A stretch of 64,000 nucleotides of DNA from Roseomonas sp. GTDB lineage: Bacteria; Pseudomonadota; Alphaproteobacteria; Acetobacterales; Acetobacteraceae. Positions 1 to 7,796 of the stretch are shown here, one piece after another (position 1 is the stretch's first letter; every line of letters begins with the position of its first letter). Below the pieces are notes generated by a model that was given only the letters and a program-made list of their open reading frames with translations, searched no databases and was not told the DNA's origin. The stretch lies in contig JADCFQ010000007.1 of assembly GCA_020249435.1 (NCBI GenBank), positions 371,221 through 435,220 on the forward strand. The letters are read 5' to 3'. A program made the position numbers and the translations under genes.

Positions 1-3
1 CTT

Positions 4-783
4 TCATGCTGCGCGCGGTTCAGCCAATGCAGGTTTGGGGAAACTGCTGAAAATCGGTGGCAGACGGGCGTAGAAGGCAAGCTCTGCCCGGTTATCGGCC
101 GCAAGCCGCGCCAGCGCCGCAGCGTAATCCGGCTGAGAAACTGCCGGCGCCACGCCCGCCAGCACTGGCCTTTCGTTGGAGCGCGGCAGATGCCCGCCAA
201 GCCGCCGGCCGAACAAGGCAAGCAGCCTATCGGCAAAAACATCCAGCGCCTCCATCCGGGCAAGCAGATAAGGGCAGCGGCGAAGCGCCGCGATGATGCC
301 GGCCTGATCCGTGGCGTTAAACAGGGTTCGCAACTGCGCATCGCGGCAATGCACGGCGAATTCCGGTAACGCATCCAAAGCCTGATGGAGGGTCAGGGTG
401 CGAAGCGCCGCGTGTTCCGGATGGTCCGGCGTGCCGCGAATATAGTCATAAAGGGAGACGATGCGTTCAATGGGATGCCGCATCACCGCCGCAAAGGCCA
501 CTGGCCGGCGCATATGCAGCACCAGCGGATGCGCCACGCCATAATGCCCGGTGATCAGCGCAGCCCCATGATCCATCCGCTCACCCTTAGCGAGGGCAGC
601 GGCCAGCCCGCCCTCCCCGCCATATTCTGCGAGTAGATCGCCATGAAAAACAGCGCGATGATCAAAGACGTATTTCAACATACGGTTGATAGTAGTACCG
701 CCGGTTCTTGGAAGATGAAGAAAGCATAAAATTGGCGTCTCCGGCGAGAGAGCCGCGATATCTTGTCTTAATACGACATTCAT
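4..783 (-). CDS. Sulfotransferase family protein
   Basis: Probable PAPS-dependent sulfotransferase of 259 aa, complete in the window. Residues 23-33 carry the phosphosulfate loop HLPRTGGTTIN, and residues 102-112 (RHPIERIVSLY) match the second PAPS-binding region, where an Arg and a Ser contact the 3'-phosphate. No signal peptide or membrane segment is seen, so it should be cytosolic. The acceptor cannot be told from sequence; the family includes carbohydrate-modifying enzymes. A GAGG ribosome site precedes the ATG and lies in the loop of a perfect hairpin (783-812). It has no operon partner inside the window. The family call is firm; the substrate is unknown. Confidence 0.8.
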   Translation of the reverse strand: MNVVLRQDIAALSPETPILCFLHLPRTGGTTINRMLKYVFDHRAVFHGDLLAEYGGEGGLAAALAKGERMDHGAALITGHYGVAHPLVLHMRRPVAFAAVMRHPIERIVSLYDYIRGTPDHPEHAALRTLTLHQALDALPEFAVHCRDAQLRTLFNATDQAGIIAALRRCPYLLARMEALDVFADRLLALFGRRLGGHLPRSNERPVLAGVAPAVSQPDYAAALARLAADNRAELAFYARLPPIFSSFPKPALAEPRAA

Positions 784-812
784 TTCTTGGGCCTCAAAGA
801 CACCCCAAGAAA
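783..812 (-). promoter_or_regulatory. Hairpin enclosing the ribosome site of the sulfotransferase gene
   Basis: TTTCTTGGG (783-791) and CCCAAGAAA (804-812) form a perfect 9-bp inverted repeat with a 12-nt spacer. Read on the minus strand, the loop carries the GAGG ribosome site and the downstream arm runs into the ATG. It could modulate translation; this is inference from position only. Confidence 0.45.
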
Positions 813-919
813 ATACGCGTCAGATCATAATATTCGGTTGCCGCAGGGCCAGAAACAATCGCAGTTCACGGGCCTGCTTGACGGGGCCGCCCCTGCCCCC
901 CTAAGACGAACGACAGGTC

Positions 920-994
920 GGGCGCGTAGCTCAGCGGTAGAGCATTCGCTTCACACGCGAAGGGTCACAGGTTCAATCCCTGTCGCGCCCACCA
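920..994 (+). tRNA. tRNA-Val (anticodon CAC)
   Basis: Cloverleaf read by eye: acceptor GGGCGCG pairs with CGCGCCC, D arm GCTC/GAGC, anticodon stem TTCGC/GCGAA with loop TTCACAC (anticodon CAC), and a T arm with loop TTCAATC. The 3' CCA is encoded (992-994). Total 75 nt. It is convergent with the acyl-CoA dehydrogenase gene, whose stop lies 11 bp downstream. Confidence 0.96.
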
Positions 995-1005
995 TTTCCA
1001 GCCCC

Positions 1006-2172
1006 TCAATATGATTTCGGCAGGCCGAGCACTTTTTCGGCAATATGGCTCAGGATCAGTTCGCGGCTGACCGGGGCAATGCGCGGGATCATGCTTTCGC
1101 GGAAATAGCGTTCCACCTGGTATTCCTGGGCATAGCCCATGCCGCCATGGGTCAGCACGGCGGCCTCGGCCGCGGCAAAGCCGGCTTCGGCGGCCAGATA
1201 TTTCGCGGCATTGGCTTCCGCCCCGCAATCGCGGCCCGCATCATAGAGCGCGGCGGCCTTCATGGTGAGCAAGCCCGCGGCTTCCAACTGCGCCCAAACC
1301 CGCGCGAGCGGATGCTGAATGCCCTGATTCTGGCCAATGGGGCGGCCAAAAACCTCTCGCGTGCGGGCGTAATTGGTGGCGCGGGAAAGCGCTGCCTGGC
1401 CGATGCCGACCGCTTCCCCCGCAATCAGGATACGCTCGGGGTTCAGGCCATGCAGGATCAGGCGAAACCCCTCCCCTTCCACGCCGATACGGTCTTCTTC
1501 CGGCACTTCCAGCCCGTCGAAAAACAGCATGTTCGAATCAACGCCATGCCGGCCCATTTTGTGGATCAGCCGCACTTCCACCTTGGCGCGATCCAGCGCG
1601 GTGTAGAACAGCGTCAGCCCATCGGTCTTGCGCTTCACCTGATCAAGCGGCGTGGTGCGCGCCAAAAGCAGGATGCGATCCGCGACCTGCGCCGTGGAAA
1701 TCCAGATCTTCTGGCCATTGATGACATAGCGATCGCCGCGCTTTTCGGCGCGTGTTTTCAATTCCGTGGTGTTGAGCCCGGTATTGGGCTCGGTCACGCC
1801 AAAACAGGCTTTTTCGCGCCCCTGGATCAGCGGCGGCAGAAAACGCTGCTTTTGCGCGGGCGAGCCAAATACCACCACGGGATTGAGGCCGAAGATATTC
1901 ATGTGAATGGCCGAAGCGCCCGACATGCAGGCGCCGCTTTCCGCAACGGCCTGCATCATCACGGTGGCTTCAGAAATCCCGAGGCCAGCACCGCCAAATT
2001 CTTCCGGCATCGCAATGCCAAGCCAGCCACCGGCGGCGACCGCGCGATAGAATTCCTCCGGGAAGCGGGCTTCCTGATCAATCTTCAGCCAGTAATCATC
2101 GCCGAAATCGGCGCAGAGCTTCAGAATCTGCGAGCGGAGTTCTTGCTGCGCATCGGTGGTTGAATACTGCAC
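1006..2172 (-). CDS. Acyl-CoA dehydrogenase
   Basis: FAD-dependent acyl-CoA dehydrogenase, 388 aa, the usual length for the family. It would introduce a double bond into an acyl-CoA and pass electrons to ETF. The N-terminal helical domain is followed by the flavin/substrate motif FGVTEPNTG near residue 135 and the C-terminal helical domain with GGMGYAQEYQVERYFRE. The start is a GTG placed 6 nt after AAGGAT. It stands alone: the nearest gene upstream is divergent (2287) and the tRNA is downstream. The acyl substrate cannot be inferred. A second family member lies at 9001-10152 in the catabolic operon. Confidence 0.9.
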   Translation of the reverse strand: MQYSTTDAQQELRSQILKLCADFGDDYWLKIDQEARFPEEFYRAVAAGGWLGIAMPEEFGGAGLGISEATVMMQAVAESGACMSGASAIHMNIFGLNPVVVFGSPAQKQRFLPPLIQGREKACFGVTEPNTGLNTTELKTRAEKRGDRYVINGQKIWISTAQVADRILLLARTTPLDQVKRKTDGLTLFYTALDRAKVEVRLIHKMGRHGVDSNMLFFDGLEVPEEDRIGVEGEGFRLILHGLNPERILIAGEAVGIGQAALSRATNYARTREVFGRPIGQNQGIQHPLARVWAQLEAAGLLTMKAAALYDAGRDCGAEANAAKYLAAEAGFAAAEAAVLTHGGMGYAQEYQVERYFRESMIPRIAPVSRELILSHIAEKVLGLPKSY

Positions 2173-2286
2173 GGAACCATCCTTGGGTCAGTCTTGCCTT
2201 GAAATTGCGGTTTTGCCGCCGCCCGGTCAATTCCGCGGAATTGCCTTTGCGGGGGCTCTCGGGCAGAAGTCGTGCCGGAGATCACC

Positions 2287-2541
2287 ATGACCGAAGACAC
2301 CCAGAGCCTGCCGGACCGGCTTTCCAACGACCCCAGCAGCCCCTTTTATGATGAGGCGCTGCTGAGCCGTGGCGTTGGCATTCGCTTCAAGGGTCAGGAG
2401 AAGACGAATGTTGAGGAATACTGCGTTTCGGAAGGCTGGATCAGGGTGAGCCTTGGCAAGGCCACCGACCGGCGCGGCAAGCCGCTTACCATGAAACTTA
2501 CTGGGACGGTGGAGCCTTATTTGCGCCAGCCAGCCTCTTGA
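2287..2541 (+). CDS. DUF3297 family protein
   Basis: Small protein of 84 aa that I recognise as DUF3297 from the conserved NVEEYCVSEGWIRV stretch and the C-terminal MKLTGTVEPYLR. The family is widespread in Proteobacteria and has no known function. It is soluble, with no signal or membrane segment. The ATG at 2287 is preferred over an upstream GTG (2272) because homologues begin MTxTxSLPDRL. A diverged 3' fragment of a second copy lies at 3887-4018, on the other side of the baeRF gene. Confidence 0.88.
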   Translation: MTEDTQSLPDRLSNDPSSPFYDEALLSRGVGIRFKGQEKTNVEEYCVSEGWIRVSLGKATDRRGKPLTMKLTGTVEPYLRQPAS

Positions 2542-2618
2542 AACGGCCAGTGGCTCATCCTTGCATTGGATGAATGATCCCGGGAAAAGTCAAATGGTTG
2601 AAACCACCAATCTCAGTT

Positions 2619-2656
2619 AGGGCGCGGCCAAGTGCCTCGCTGCGGCATCGCGCCCT
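2619..2656. repeat. Inverted repeat between the DUF3297 and baeRF genes
   Basis: AGGGCGCG (2619-2626) pairs perfectly with CGCGCCCT (2649-2656) across 22 nt. No T tract follows, so it is not a standard terminator. It could be an operator or an mRNA hairpin in the 183-bp gap before the baeRF gene. Confidence 0.35.
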
Positions 2657-2724
2657 GATACCGCCTTTGTGATAGGCCCAGTTTATTGTATGGCCCGCCA
2701 TCCCGATCTCTGCAGAGGACCAGA

Positions 2725-3846
2725 ATGCTCCACATCGATTTGCCGACCCGCAACGAGATAGAACAACTGGCCGCCTATCGTGGCAGCCCCGCAGTCTCGA
2801 TCTATTTGCCGACCACCCCGCTGACGCAGGATGCGCAGGCCGACCGGATCGAGCTGAAGAATCTGCTGAAAGCCGCCATTGCCGAGGTTGAAGGAACGGG
2901 GGCCGCGAAGCGCAGCATCCGCGCCATGGAGGAGGCCATTGAGGCGATCATTGGCGATGATGATTTTTGGACGGAACAGGCCAATAGCCTCGCCCTTTTT
3001 GCGACGCCGGAGAATATCCGCAGCTTTCGCCTGCCAAACCGGCTCGCCTCCTTGTTCGAGGTTTCGGACCGCTTCCACCTGAAGCCCTTGCTGAGATCTG
3101 TAACCTTTCCGCAGCACGCCTATTTGCTGGTGATCAGCATGGGCGCAGTGCGACTGGTCGAGGTTTCGGCAGACCTGCCGCCCCATGAAATCAAGGTGCC
3201 AGGCTTGCCGCGCGATGCGGCCCATGCGCTCGGCCGGCGTAGCCACACCGAACGCAGCGGCAATATGATGAGCGGGGAAAGCACGAGCGAACATGCCTCC
3301 ATGGCGCGATACTGCCGCACTGTGGACCAGGCGCTGCGCCCGGTCCTGTCCGGCCATGAGCGCCCATTGATCCTGGCGGCAGCAGAACCGCTGGCCGCGA
3401 TCTACCGCAGTGTCTGCAGCTATCCTCACCTCGCTATCGAGGTAATCCAGGGCAGTGGCGACCACACGCCCGACCATAACCTCGCGGAGGCCGCGCGCGC
3501 CGTGCTGGATGGGATCTATGCGAAGGAGCTCGCGGATATCGCAGCGCTTTACGCCGCCCGCGCGGATCAGGGCCGCGCAACCGGCGATGTCGCCATGGCA
3601 GCGCGCGCCGCGACCTTTGGCGCGATTGACCGGCTGGTCGTGGACATGGACGCCGACATCCCCGGCACAGTGGCCGATGATGATGGCCTGGTTGCCTTCG
3701 CGAGCAAGGCCGATGGCGTCAATTACAGCATCACCGACGAGATCACGCGCCGCGCCCTGCAATCAGGCGCCCGCGTGATCGCGGCGCGGGCGGCTGACAT
3801 CCCGGGCGGCGGCGCATTGGCGGCCATTTTGCGTTATCCAGTCTGA
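2725..3846 (+). CDS. baeRF-type eRF1-like protein (bacterial archaeo-eukaryotic release factor family)
   Basis: Protein of 373 aa whose N-terminus (SPAVSIYLPTTPLTQDAQAD near residues 20-40) and overall plan resemble the bacterial baeRF families, related to the archaeal/eukaryotic peptide release factor eRF1 and to pelota. The C-terminal third (ITDEITRRALQSGARVIAAR) resembles the L7Ae/eRF1 domain 3 fold. No GGQ tripeptide is visible, so classical peptide release is unlikely. These proteins are thought to act on ribosomes, perhaps in rescue, but no function is established for this branch. The ATG at 2725 follows AGAGGAC. It is monocistronic and flanked by an intact and a decayed DUF3297 gene. 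Confidence 0.65.
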   Translation: MLHIDLPTRNEIEQLAAYRGSPAVSIYLPTTPLTQDAQADRIELKNLLKAAIAEVEGTGAAKRSIRAMEEAIEAIIGDDDFWTEQANSLALFATPENIRSFRLPNRLASLFEVSDRFHLKPLLRSVTFPQHAYLLVISMGAVRLVEVSADLPPHEIKVPGLPRDAAHALGRRSHTERSGNMMSGESTSEHASMARYCRTVDQALRPVLSGHERPLILAAAEPLAAIYRSVCSYPHLAIEVIQGSGDHTPDHNLAEAARAVLDGIYAKELADIAALYAARADQGRATGDVAMAARAATFGAIDRLVVDMDADIPGTVADDDGLVAFASKADGVNYSITDEITRRALQSGARVIAARAADIPGGGALAAILRYPV

Positions 3847-3886
3847 AAAATCGCGCATTGATGCCTTCACCGCGAGAGAGCTCCCG

Positions 3887-4018
3887 GTGAAGGAATATGG
3901 CCGGGTTCTGGCCCGGTGGTCCGGTGGCTGCTGTCGGTTTCCGAAAGCCGCGTGACATGGGCGCGGCAAGCTGTTGCCGATGAAATTGACCGGCACGGTG
4001 GAGCCCTATTTGCGGTGA
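3887..4018 (+). pseudogene. Decayed 3' fragment of a second DUF3297 gene
   Basis: The frame 3962-4018 encodes RGKLLPMKLTGTVEPYLR followed by a stop, almost the same as the C-terminus of the intact DUF3297 protein (2287-2541). Upstream, VKEY (from 3887, same frame) and VSE..RV (from 3937, another frame) echo the NVEEYCVSEGWIRV stretch, but a stop and at least one frame change intervene and the N-terminal half is missing. This is best read as a degenerate paralogue. The DNA differs enough from the intact gene that the duplication is not recent. Confidence 0.6.
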
Positions 4019-4024
4019 GGAGCC

Positions 4025-4972
4025 TTACGCGCTCGCCGCATCCAATTCCGCGACCGCCGCCGCATCCAAAGTCAGCGCGGCAGCCTTCACCAGATCCGCG
4101 ACCTGCGCTGAGGTCGTGGCACTCGCAATCGGCGCAGCAAGCCCAGGCCGGCCCTTGAACCAGGCAAGCGCCACCTGCGCCGGTGTCGCGCCCATCCGCA
4201 CTGCCACCTTGTCCAGGGCAGCCAGCACTTTCAGCCCCTTGTCATTCAGGTATTTCCCTGCCCCGCGCGCGCCACGCGGGCTTTTGCCGAGGTCGGCCTC
4301 AGACCGATACTTGCCGGACAGAAAGCCCGATGCGAGCGAATAATATGGGATCACACCAACCCCCTCTGCCGCGCAGAGCGGCAGCATATCCGCTTCAATA
4401 CCGCGTTCCAGCAGATTGTAATGCGGCTGCATGGTCTGATAGCGCGGCAGGCCATGCTTGGTGCTGATATCCAGCGCTTCCTTGAAACGCGCGGCAGAGA
4501 AATTGGAAGCGCCAATCGCGCGTACCTTGCCCGCCTTGATCATCTTCTCAAACGCCGCGAGCGTTTCTTCCTGCGGCACTGATTCATCATCGCGGTGGGA
4601 CTGATAGAGATCAATCACATCCGTCCCAAGGCGCTTCAGCGAAGCCTCAATCGCGCTGGCCAAATAAGAAGGCGAAAGCCCCTTGCCGATGCCGGGCATT
4701 TCCATGCCCGCCTTGGACAGGATCAGCACATCATGCCGCCGCCCACGCGCCTTCAGCCATTCGCCCATGATGCTCTCGGACTCGCCGCCCTTATTGCCCG
4801 GCACCCAATAGGCATAGACATCAGCGGTATCGAGCGCATTGAGCCCGCGTTCCACCAGCTCATCCAAAATCCGGAAAGATTGCGCCTTGTCCAAGGTCCA
4901 GCCGAAGACATTGCAGCCGAAAATCACGGGCGGGACGAAAATGCCGGAACGGCCCAATTCGATTTTTTGCAT
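4025..4972 (-). CDS. Aldo/keto reductase
   Basis: NADPH-dependent oxidoreductase of the aldo/keto reductase superfamily, 315 aa. Hallmarks are the catalytic Asp/Tyr region LDTADVYAYWVPG, the Lys in LILSKAG, the substrate-pocket SHRDDE, the family stretch KVRAIGASNF, and the phosphate-binding C-terminal segment APIASATTSAQV. The Tyr sits in DVYAYW, as in YghZ/Tas-like branches that act on small aldehydes. It is cytosolic and monocistronic, and is divergent from the molybdoenzyme gene at 5103. The physiological substrate is unknown. Confidence 0.88.
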   Translation of the reverse strand: MQKIELGRSGIFVPPVIFGCNVFGWTLDKAQSFRILDELVERGLNALDTADVYAYWVPGNKGGESESIMGEWLKARGRRHDVLILSKAGMEMPGIGKGLSPSYLASAIEASLKRLGTDVIDLYQSHRDDESVPQEETLAAFEKMIKAGKVRAIGASNFSAARFKEALDISTKHGLPRYQTMQPHYNLLERGIEADMLPLCAAEGVGVIPYYSLASGFLSGKYRSEADLGKSPRGARGAGKYLNDKGLKVLAALDKVAVRMGATPAQVALAWFKGRPGLAAPIASATTSAQVADLVKAAALTLDAAAVAELDAASA

Positions 4973-5102
4973 GGGGTTTCTCCTGTTGTGGTGTCAGCTT
5001 GCAGGCTTTGGGGCGCGGCGAAAAGGGGGGGCACTTTCGCTTGCAATCGCCCGGTTGGATGGGGCAAAACGGGGGCAAGCAATACATGAGGGAGGCACCG
5101 CC

Positions 5103-6407
5103 ATGGCCAATCAAAAGCAGCCGGAACGTTCATTCCAGGAACTCTATCGCGATGATCCTGAGCGCGCCGATGCGCTGGTCTGGGGACGGCGTGGCGCACT
5201 GCAAGGCGCTGCACTCGCCGCCATGGGCACAGCGCTGGGCGCGGCCATTCCCTTTGCGCGCCATATGCCAGGCGGGTTGGTGCCGGCAGCACTGGCGCAG
5301 GGCGCCACTCAGCCGCAATTGCTGCAAATGGAAGGCAAGGCGCCGCTGATCATGCAGGGCGAACGCCCGCTGAATGCCGAGACGCCCGAGCATCTGCTGG
5401 ATGATCCCATCACGCCGGCTGACAAGTTCTTTATCCGCAACAATGGCAATGTGCCCGATCCGGTGGCCGATCCGCGCGCCTGGAAAATCCGTATTGATGG
5501 GGAAGTGAATACGCCGATCGAGCTTTCCATCGCCGAGCTTGAACAGCGTTTTGAAGTGGTGACGCGCCGGCTGCAAATGGAATGCGGTGGCAATGGGCGT
5601 TCCGGCTTTTCGCCTCAGGCAGCCGGCAATCAATGGGGCAATGGCGCCATTTCCAATGCGGAATGGACTGGCGTGCGGCTGCGTGATGTGCTGCGCGCTG
5701 CCGGTGTGAAGGATAGCGCCAAATTCACCGGCCAGCATGGCGCCGATACGCATCTTTCCGCGCAAGGCCCCGCGATCAGCCGCGGCATGCGGATTGAAAA
5801 GGCGATGGATGAGGATACGCTGATCTGCTTTCGCATGAATGGTGCAGCCATTCCGCAAATGCATGGCGCGCCGGCGCGGCTGATTGTGCCTGGCTGGCCG
5901 GGATCGCTCAGCCAGAAATGGTTCACCCGGCTTGAGGTGCTGAATGCGCCGCATACCGGGCGCGGCATGGGCGGCACATCCTATCGCATTCCGGTGCGGC
6001 CCATTGTGCCGGGCAGCCGCAACAATGGCGCTGATTTCGTGGATATGGAAAGCATGCCGGTGCGTTCCGTGCTCAGCAGCCACGCGCATGGCACGCGGCT
6101 TCCGACCGGCACACGCAGCCTGGATATTCGCGGCCATGCCTGGGCCGGGGATTTGAGCGTGCGTGATGTGCATGTCTCAACCGATTTCGGGCAAAGCTGG
6201 CAGGCGATGCAGCTTGACGCGCCGCCCAATCGCCATTCCTGGCAACGCTGGCAGGGCCGGATCGCGCTGCCGAGCGATGGCTATTACGAGATCTGGTATC
6301 GCGCGACAGACAGCAATGGCCGCATGCAGCCGCATGTCGCGGCGAATTGGAATCCGCAGGGCTATGGCGCCAATCCGATCAGCCGTGTCGCCATTCTGAT
6401 CGGCTGA
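5103..6407 (+). CDS. soxC: SoxC/SorA-like molybdopterin sulfite (sulfane) dehydrogenase subunit
   Basis: Periplasmic molybdenum enzyme of the sulfite oxidase family, 434 aa. The N-terminus has a Tat-type signal: RR at 29-30 then a hydrophobic stretch ending at AALAQ near residue 66. The Mo-ligating cysteine is C161 in MECGGNGRSGF. A C-terminal Mo-co dimerisation domain begins after about residue 300. The leader (RSFQELYRDDPERADALVWGRR pattern) resembles SoxC more than SorA. The ATG at 5103 follows GGGAGG. A cytochrome c gene starts 7 bp downstream, so electrons probably go to that protein. No other sox genes are near, so sulfite oxidation is the safer role than the full Sox cycle. Confidence 0.82.
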   Translation: MANQKQPERSFQELYRDDPERADALVWGRRGALQGAALAAMGTALGAAIPFARHMPGGLVPAALAQGATQPQLLQMEGKAPLIMQGERPLNAETPEHLLDDPITPADKFFIRNNGNVPDPVADPRAWKIRIDGEVNTPIELSIAELEQRFEVVTRRLQMECGGNGRSGFSPQAAGNQWGNGAISNAEWTGVRLRDVLRAAGVKDSAKFTGQHGADTHLSAQGPAISRGMRIEKAMDEDTLICFRMNGAAIPQMHGAPARLIVPGWPGSLSQKWFTRLEVLNAPHTGRGMGGTSYRIPVRPIVPGSRNNGADFVDMESMPVRSVLSSHAHGTRLPTGTRSLDIRGHAWAGDLSVRDVHVSTDFGQSWQAMQLDAPPNRHSWQRWQGRIALPSDGYYEIWYRATDSNGRMQPHVAANWNPQGYGANPISRVAILIG

Positions 6408-6414
6408 AGCGGCC

Positions 6415-6792
6415 ATGAGATTACTGCCCTATGCGGCGGTAGCAGTGCTGTTATTCGCATCTGCCACCATCGCGCAAACGCCTGATCTGGCGCAGCGCCA
6501 GGCAGAAGCCGCTGCTGCCTTGGCCGAGCAGCAGGAAGAGGAAACCGTGCTGGCGGAAGGTGAAGGCCGTTCAGAAGTATTCGGCTATTGCACCGCCTGC
6601 CACAATACCGCTCTGATTCGCCGCAGCGCCTTTACGCGCGAACGCTGGGATGAGTTGATGGATTGGATGGCGGAAAAGCACGGCATGAATCCGCTGGAAG
6701 GCGAATTCCGCACGAGCATTGTGGATTATCTGGCGCGCCATTACGGACCGCGCGCACGCGGCCCCCGTGGTGGTAATCCGTTTCTCAACTGA
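6415..6792 (+). CDS. Small monohaem cytochrome c, likely electron acceptor of the SoxC/SorA-like enzyme
   Basis: Exported protein of 125 aa with a signal peptide (residues 1-20, ending IAQ) and one haem-binding CxxCH (C59-T-A-C62-H63). Met residues around 79-90 could supply the axial ligand. It starts 7 bp after the molybdoenzyme and must be co-transcribed. By analogy with SorB, the haem subunit of sulfite:cytochrome c oxidoreductase, it would take electrons from the molybdenum centre to the respiratory chain. It is much shorter than SoxD, which has two haem domains. An acidic EEQ-rich linker precedes the haem domain. Confidence 0.8.
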   Translation: MRLLPYAAVAVLLFASATIAQTPDLAQRQAEAAAALAEQQEEETVLAEGEGRSEVFGYCTACHNTALIRRSAFTRERWDELMDWMAEKHGMNPLEGEFRTSIVDYLARHYGPRARGPRGGNPFLN

Positions 6793-6803
6793 GGCTTGGT
6801 TGG

Positions 6804-7796
6804 TCACCCACCCACAGTGATATTCGCTTCCTGCGCCACACGCGTCCAGCGCGCGAGTTCGGTGCGCACCATGTCACCGAGCTTCTCCGGTGGCGAAGGT
6901 GGTGCCATTTCCACATTGATGGATGCAAATCGCCGTACCAGCGCGGCATCATTCTGCATGGCGGTGATGGCGCGGTTCCAGAAGCTGATCACCTCGGGCG
7001 GCGTGCCGACAGGGCCGAGCAGCCCACTCCAGGCCATGGATTCAAGCGGCGCCAATTCCGGCATGCCGGATTCCGCGAGTGTCGGGATTTCAGGTGCCAA
7101 GGGTGACCGGCGATTGGCCAGAACGGCGAGTGCCTTCACTGCCTTGCCCTGCACCTGCGGCAAGGCGCTGGTCATGGCATCCACCATGAAATGCACGCGG
7201 CCTTGCTGCATATCCAGCAAAGCCTGGGCGCTGCCGCGATAAGGCACCTGTTCCATCTTGATGCCGACAGCACGGAAGATTTGTTCCGTCACCAGATTGC
7301 CGAAAGTCCCCGCACCCGGATTGCAGGCGATGTAGCGATTGGGATTGGCGCGAAAAAGTGCGATGGCTTCGGCTAGCGTATTGGCCGGAAAATCCGGCGG
7401 CACCACAATCAAAAAACTGGTCCAGCCAACCAGACCAATCGGTACCAGATCCTTTGTCACATCAAAGGGCAGGTTGCGTGTGACGGCAGGGTTCACGACC
7501 AGTGGCGAATTGGAACTCATCAGCAGCGTATAGCCATCGGGCGTGCTGCGGCTCACGGCCTGAATGCCAATGGCGCCCGTGGCGCCGGCGCGATTATCTA
7601 CCACAATCTGCACGCCGCCACGATTGGCCATTTCATCCACCATCAGGCGGCTGATCAAATCGGACATATTGCCAGGCGGGAAAGGCACCACGAAGCGCAC
7701 CGGGCGATTGGGATAGGCCGTCTGCGCGCGGCCAATCGCCGGCGCAGCAAGAAGGGCGGAGGCCGCGAACAGATTGCGCCGCTTGAAATTCATCAT
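6804..7796 (-). CDS. Bug/TctC-family periplasmic solute-binding receptor
   Basis: Periplasmic binding protein of the tripartite tricarboxylate transporter type, 330 aa, with signal peptide ending GRAQ near residue 25 and the family opening YPNRPVRFVVPFPPGNMSD. It would bind a carboxylate and deliver it to a TctA/TctB permease. No permease is encoded in the window. It is the last gene of a five-gene minus-strand operon and overlaps the CoA-transferase by 4 bp, so its ligand is probably the acid that operon degrades, possibly itaconate or another C5-dicarboxylate (inference). Confidence 0.9.
   Translation of the reverse strand: MMNFKRRNLFAASALLAAPAIGRAQTAYPNRPVRFVVPFPPGNMSDLISRLMVDEMANRGGVQIVVDNRAGATGAIGIQAVSRSTPDGYTLLMSSNSPLVVNPAVTRNLPFDVTKDLVPIGLVGWTSFLIVVPPDFPANTLAEAIALFRANPNRYIACNPGAGTFGNLVTEQIFRAVGIKMEQVPYRGSAQALLDMQQGRVHFMVDAMTSALPQVQGKAVKALAVLANRRSPLAPEIPTLAESGMPELAPLESMAWSGLLGPVGTPPEVISFWNRAITAMQNDAALVRRFASINVEMAPPSPPEKLGDMVRTELARWTRVAQEANITVGG

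Noticed and set aside
1045..2163. Long plus-strand open frame (372 codons) opposite the acyl-CoA dehydrogenase gene
   Set aside because: It is an antisense shadow of a clear dehydrogenase in a GC-rich genome, with no family motif and no ribosome site.
5130..6173. Minus-strand open frame (347 codons) opposite the molybdoenzyme
   Set aside because: Composition is His/Arg/Ala-rich and repeats the sense gene in another frame; the sense product has a full set of motifs.
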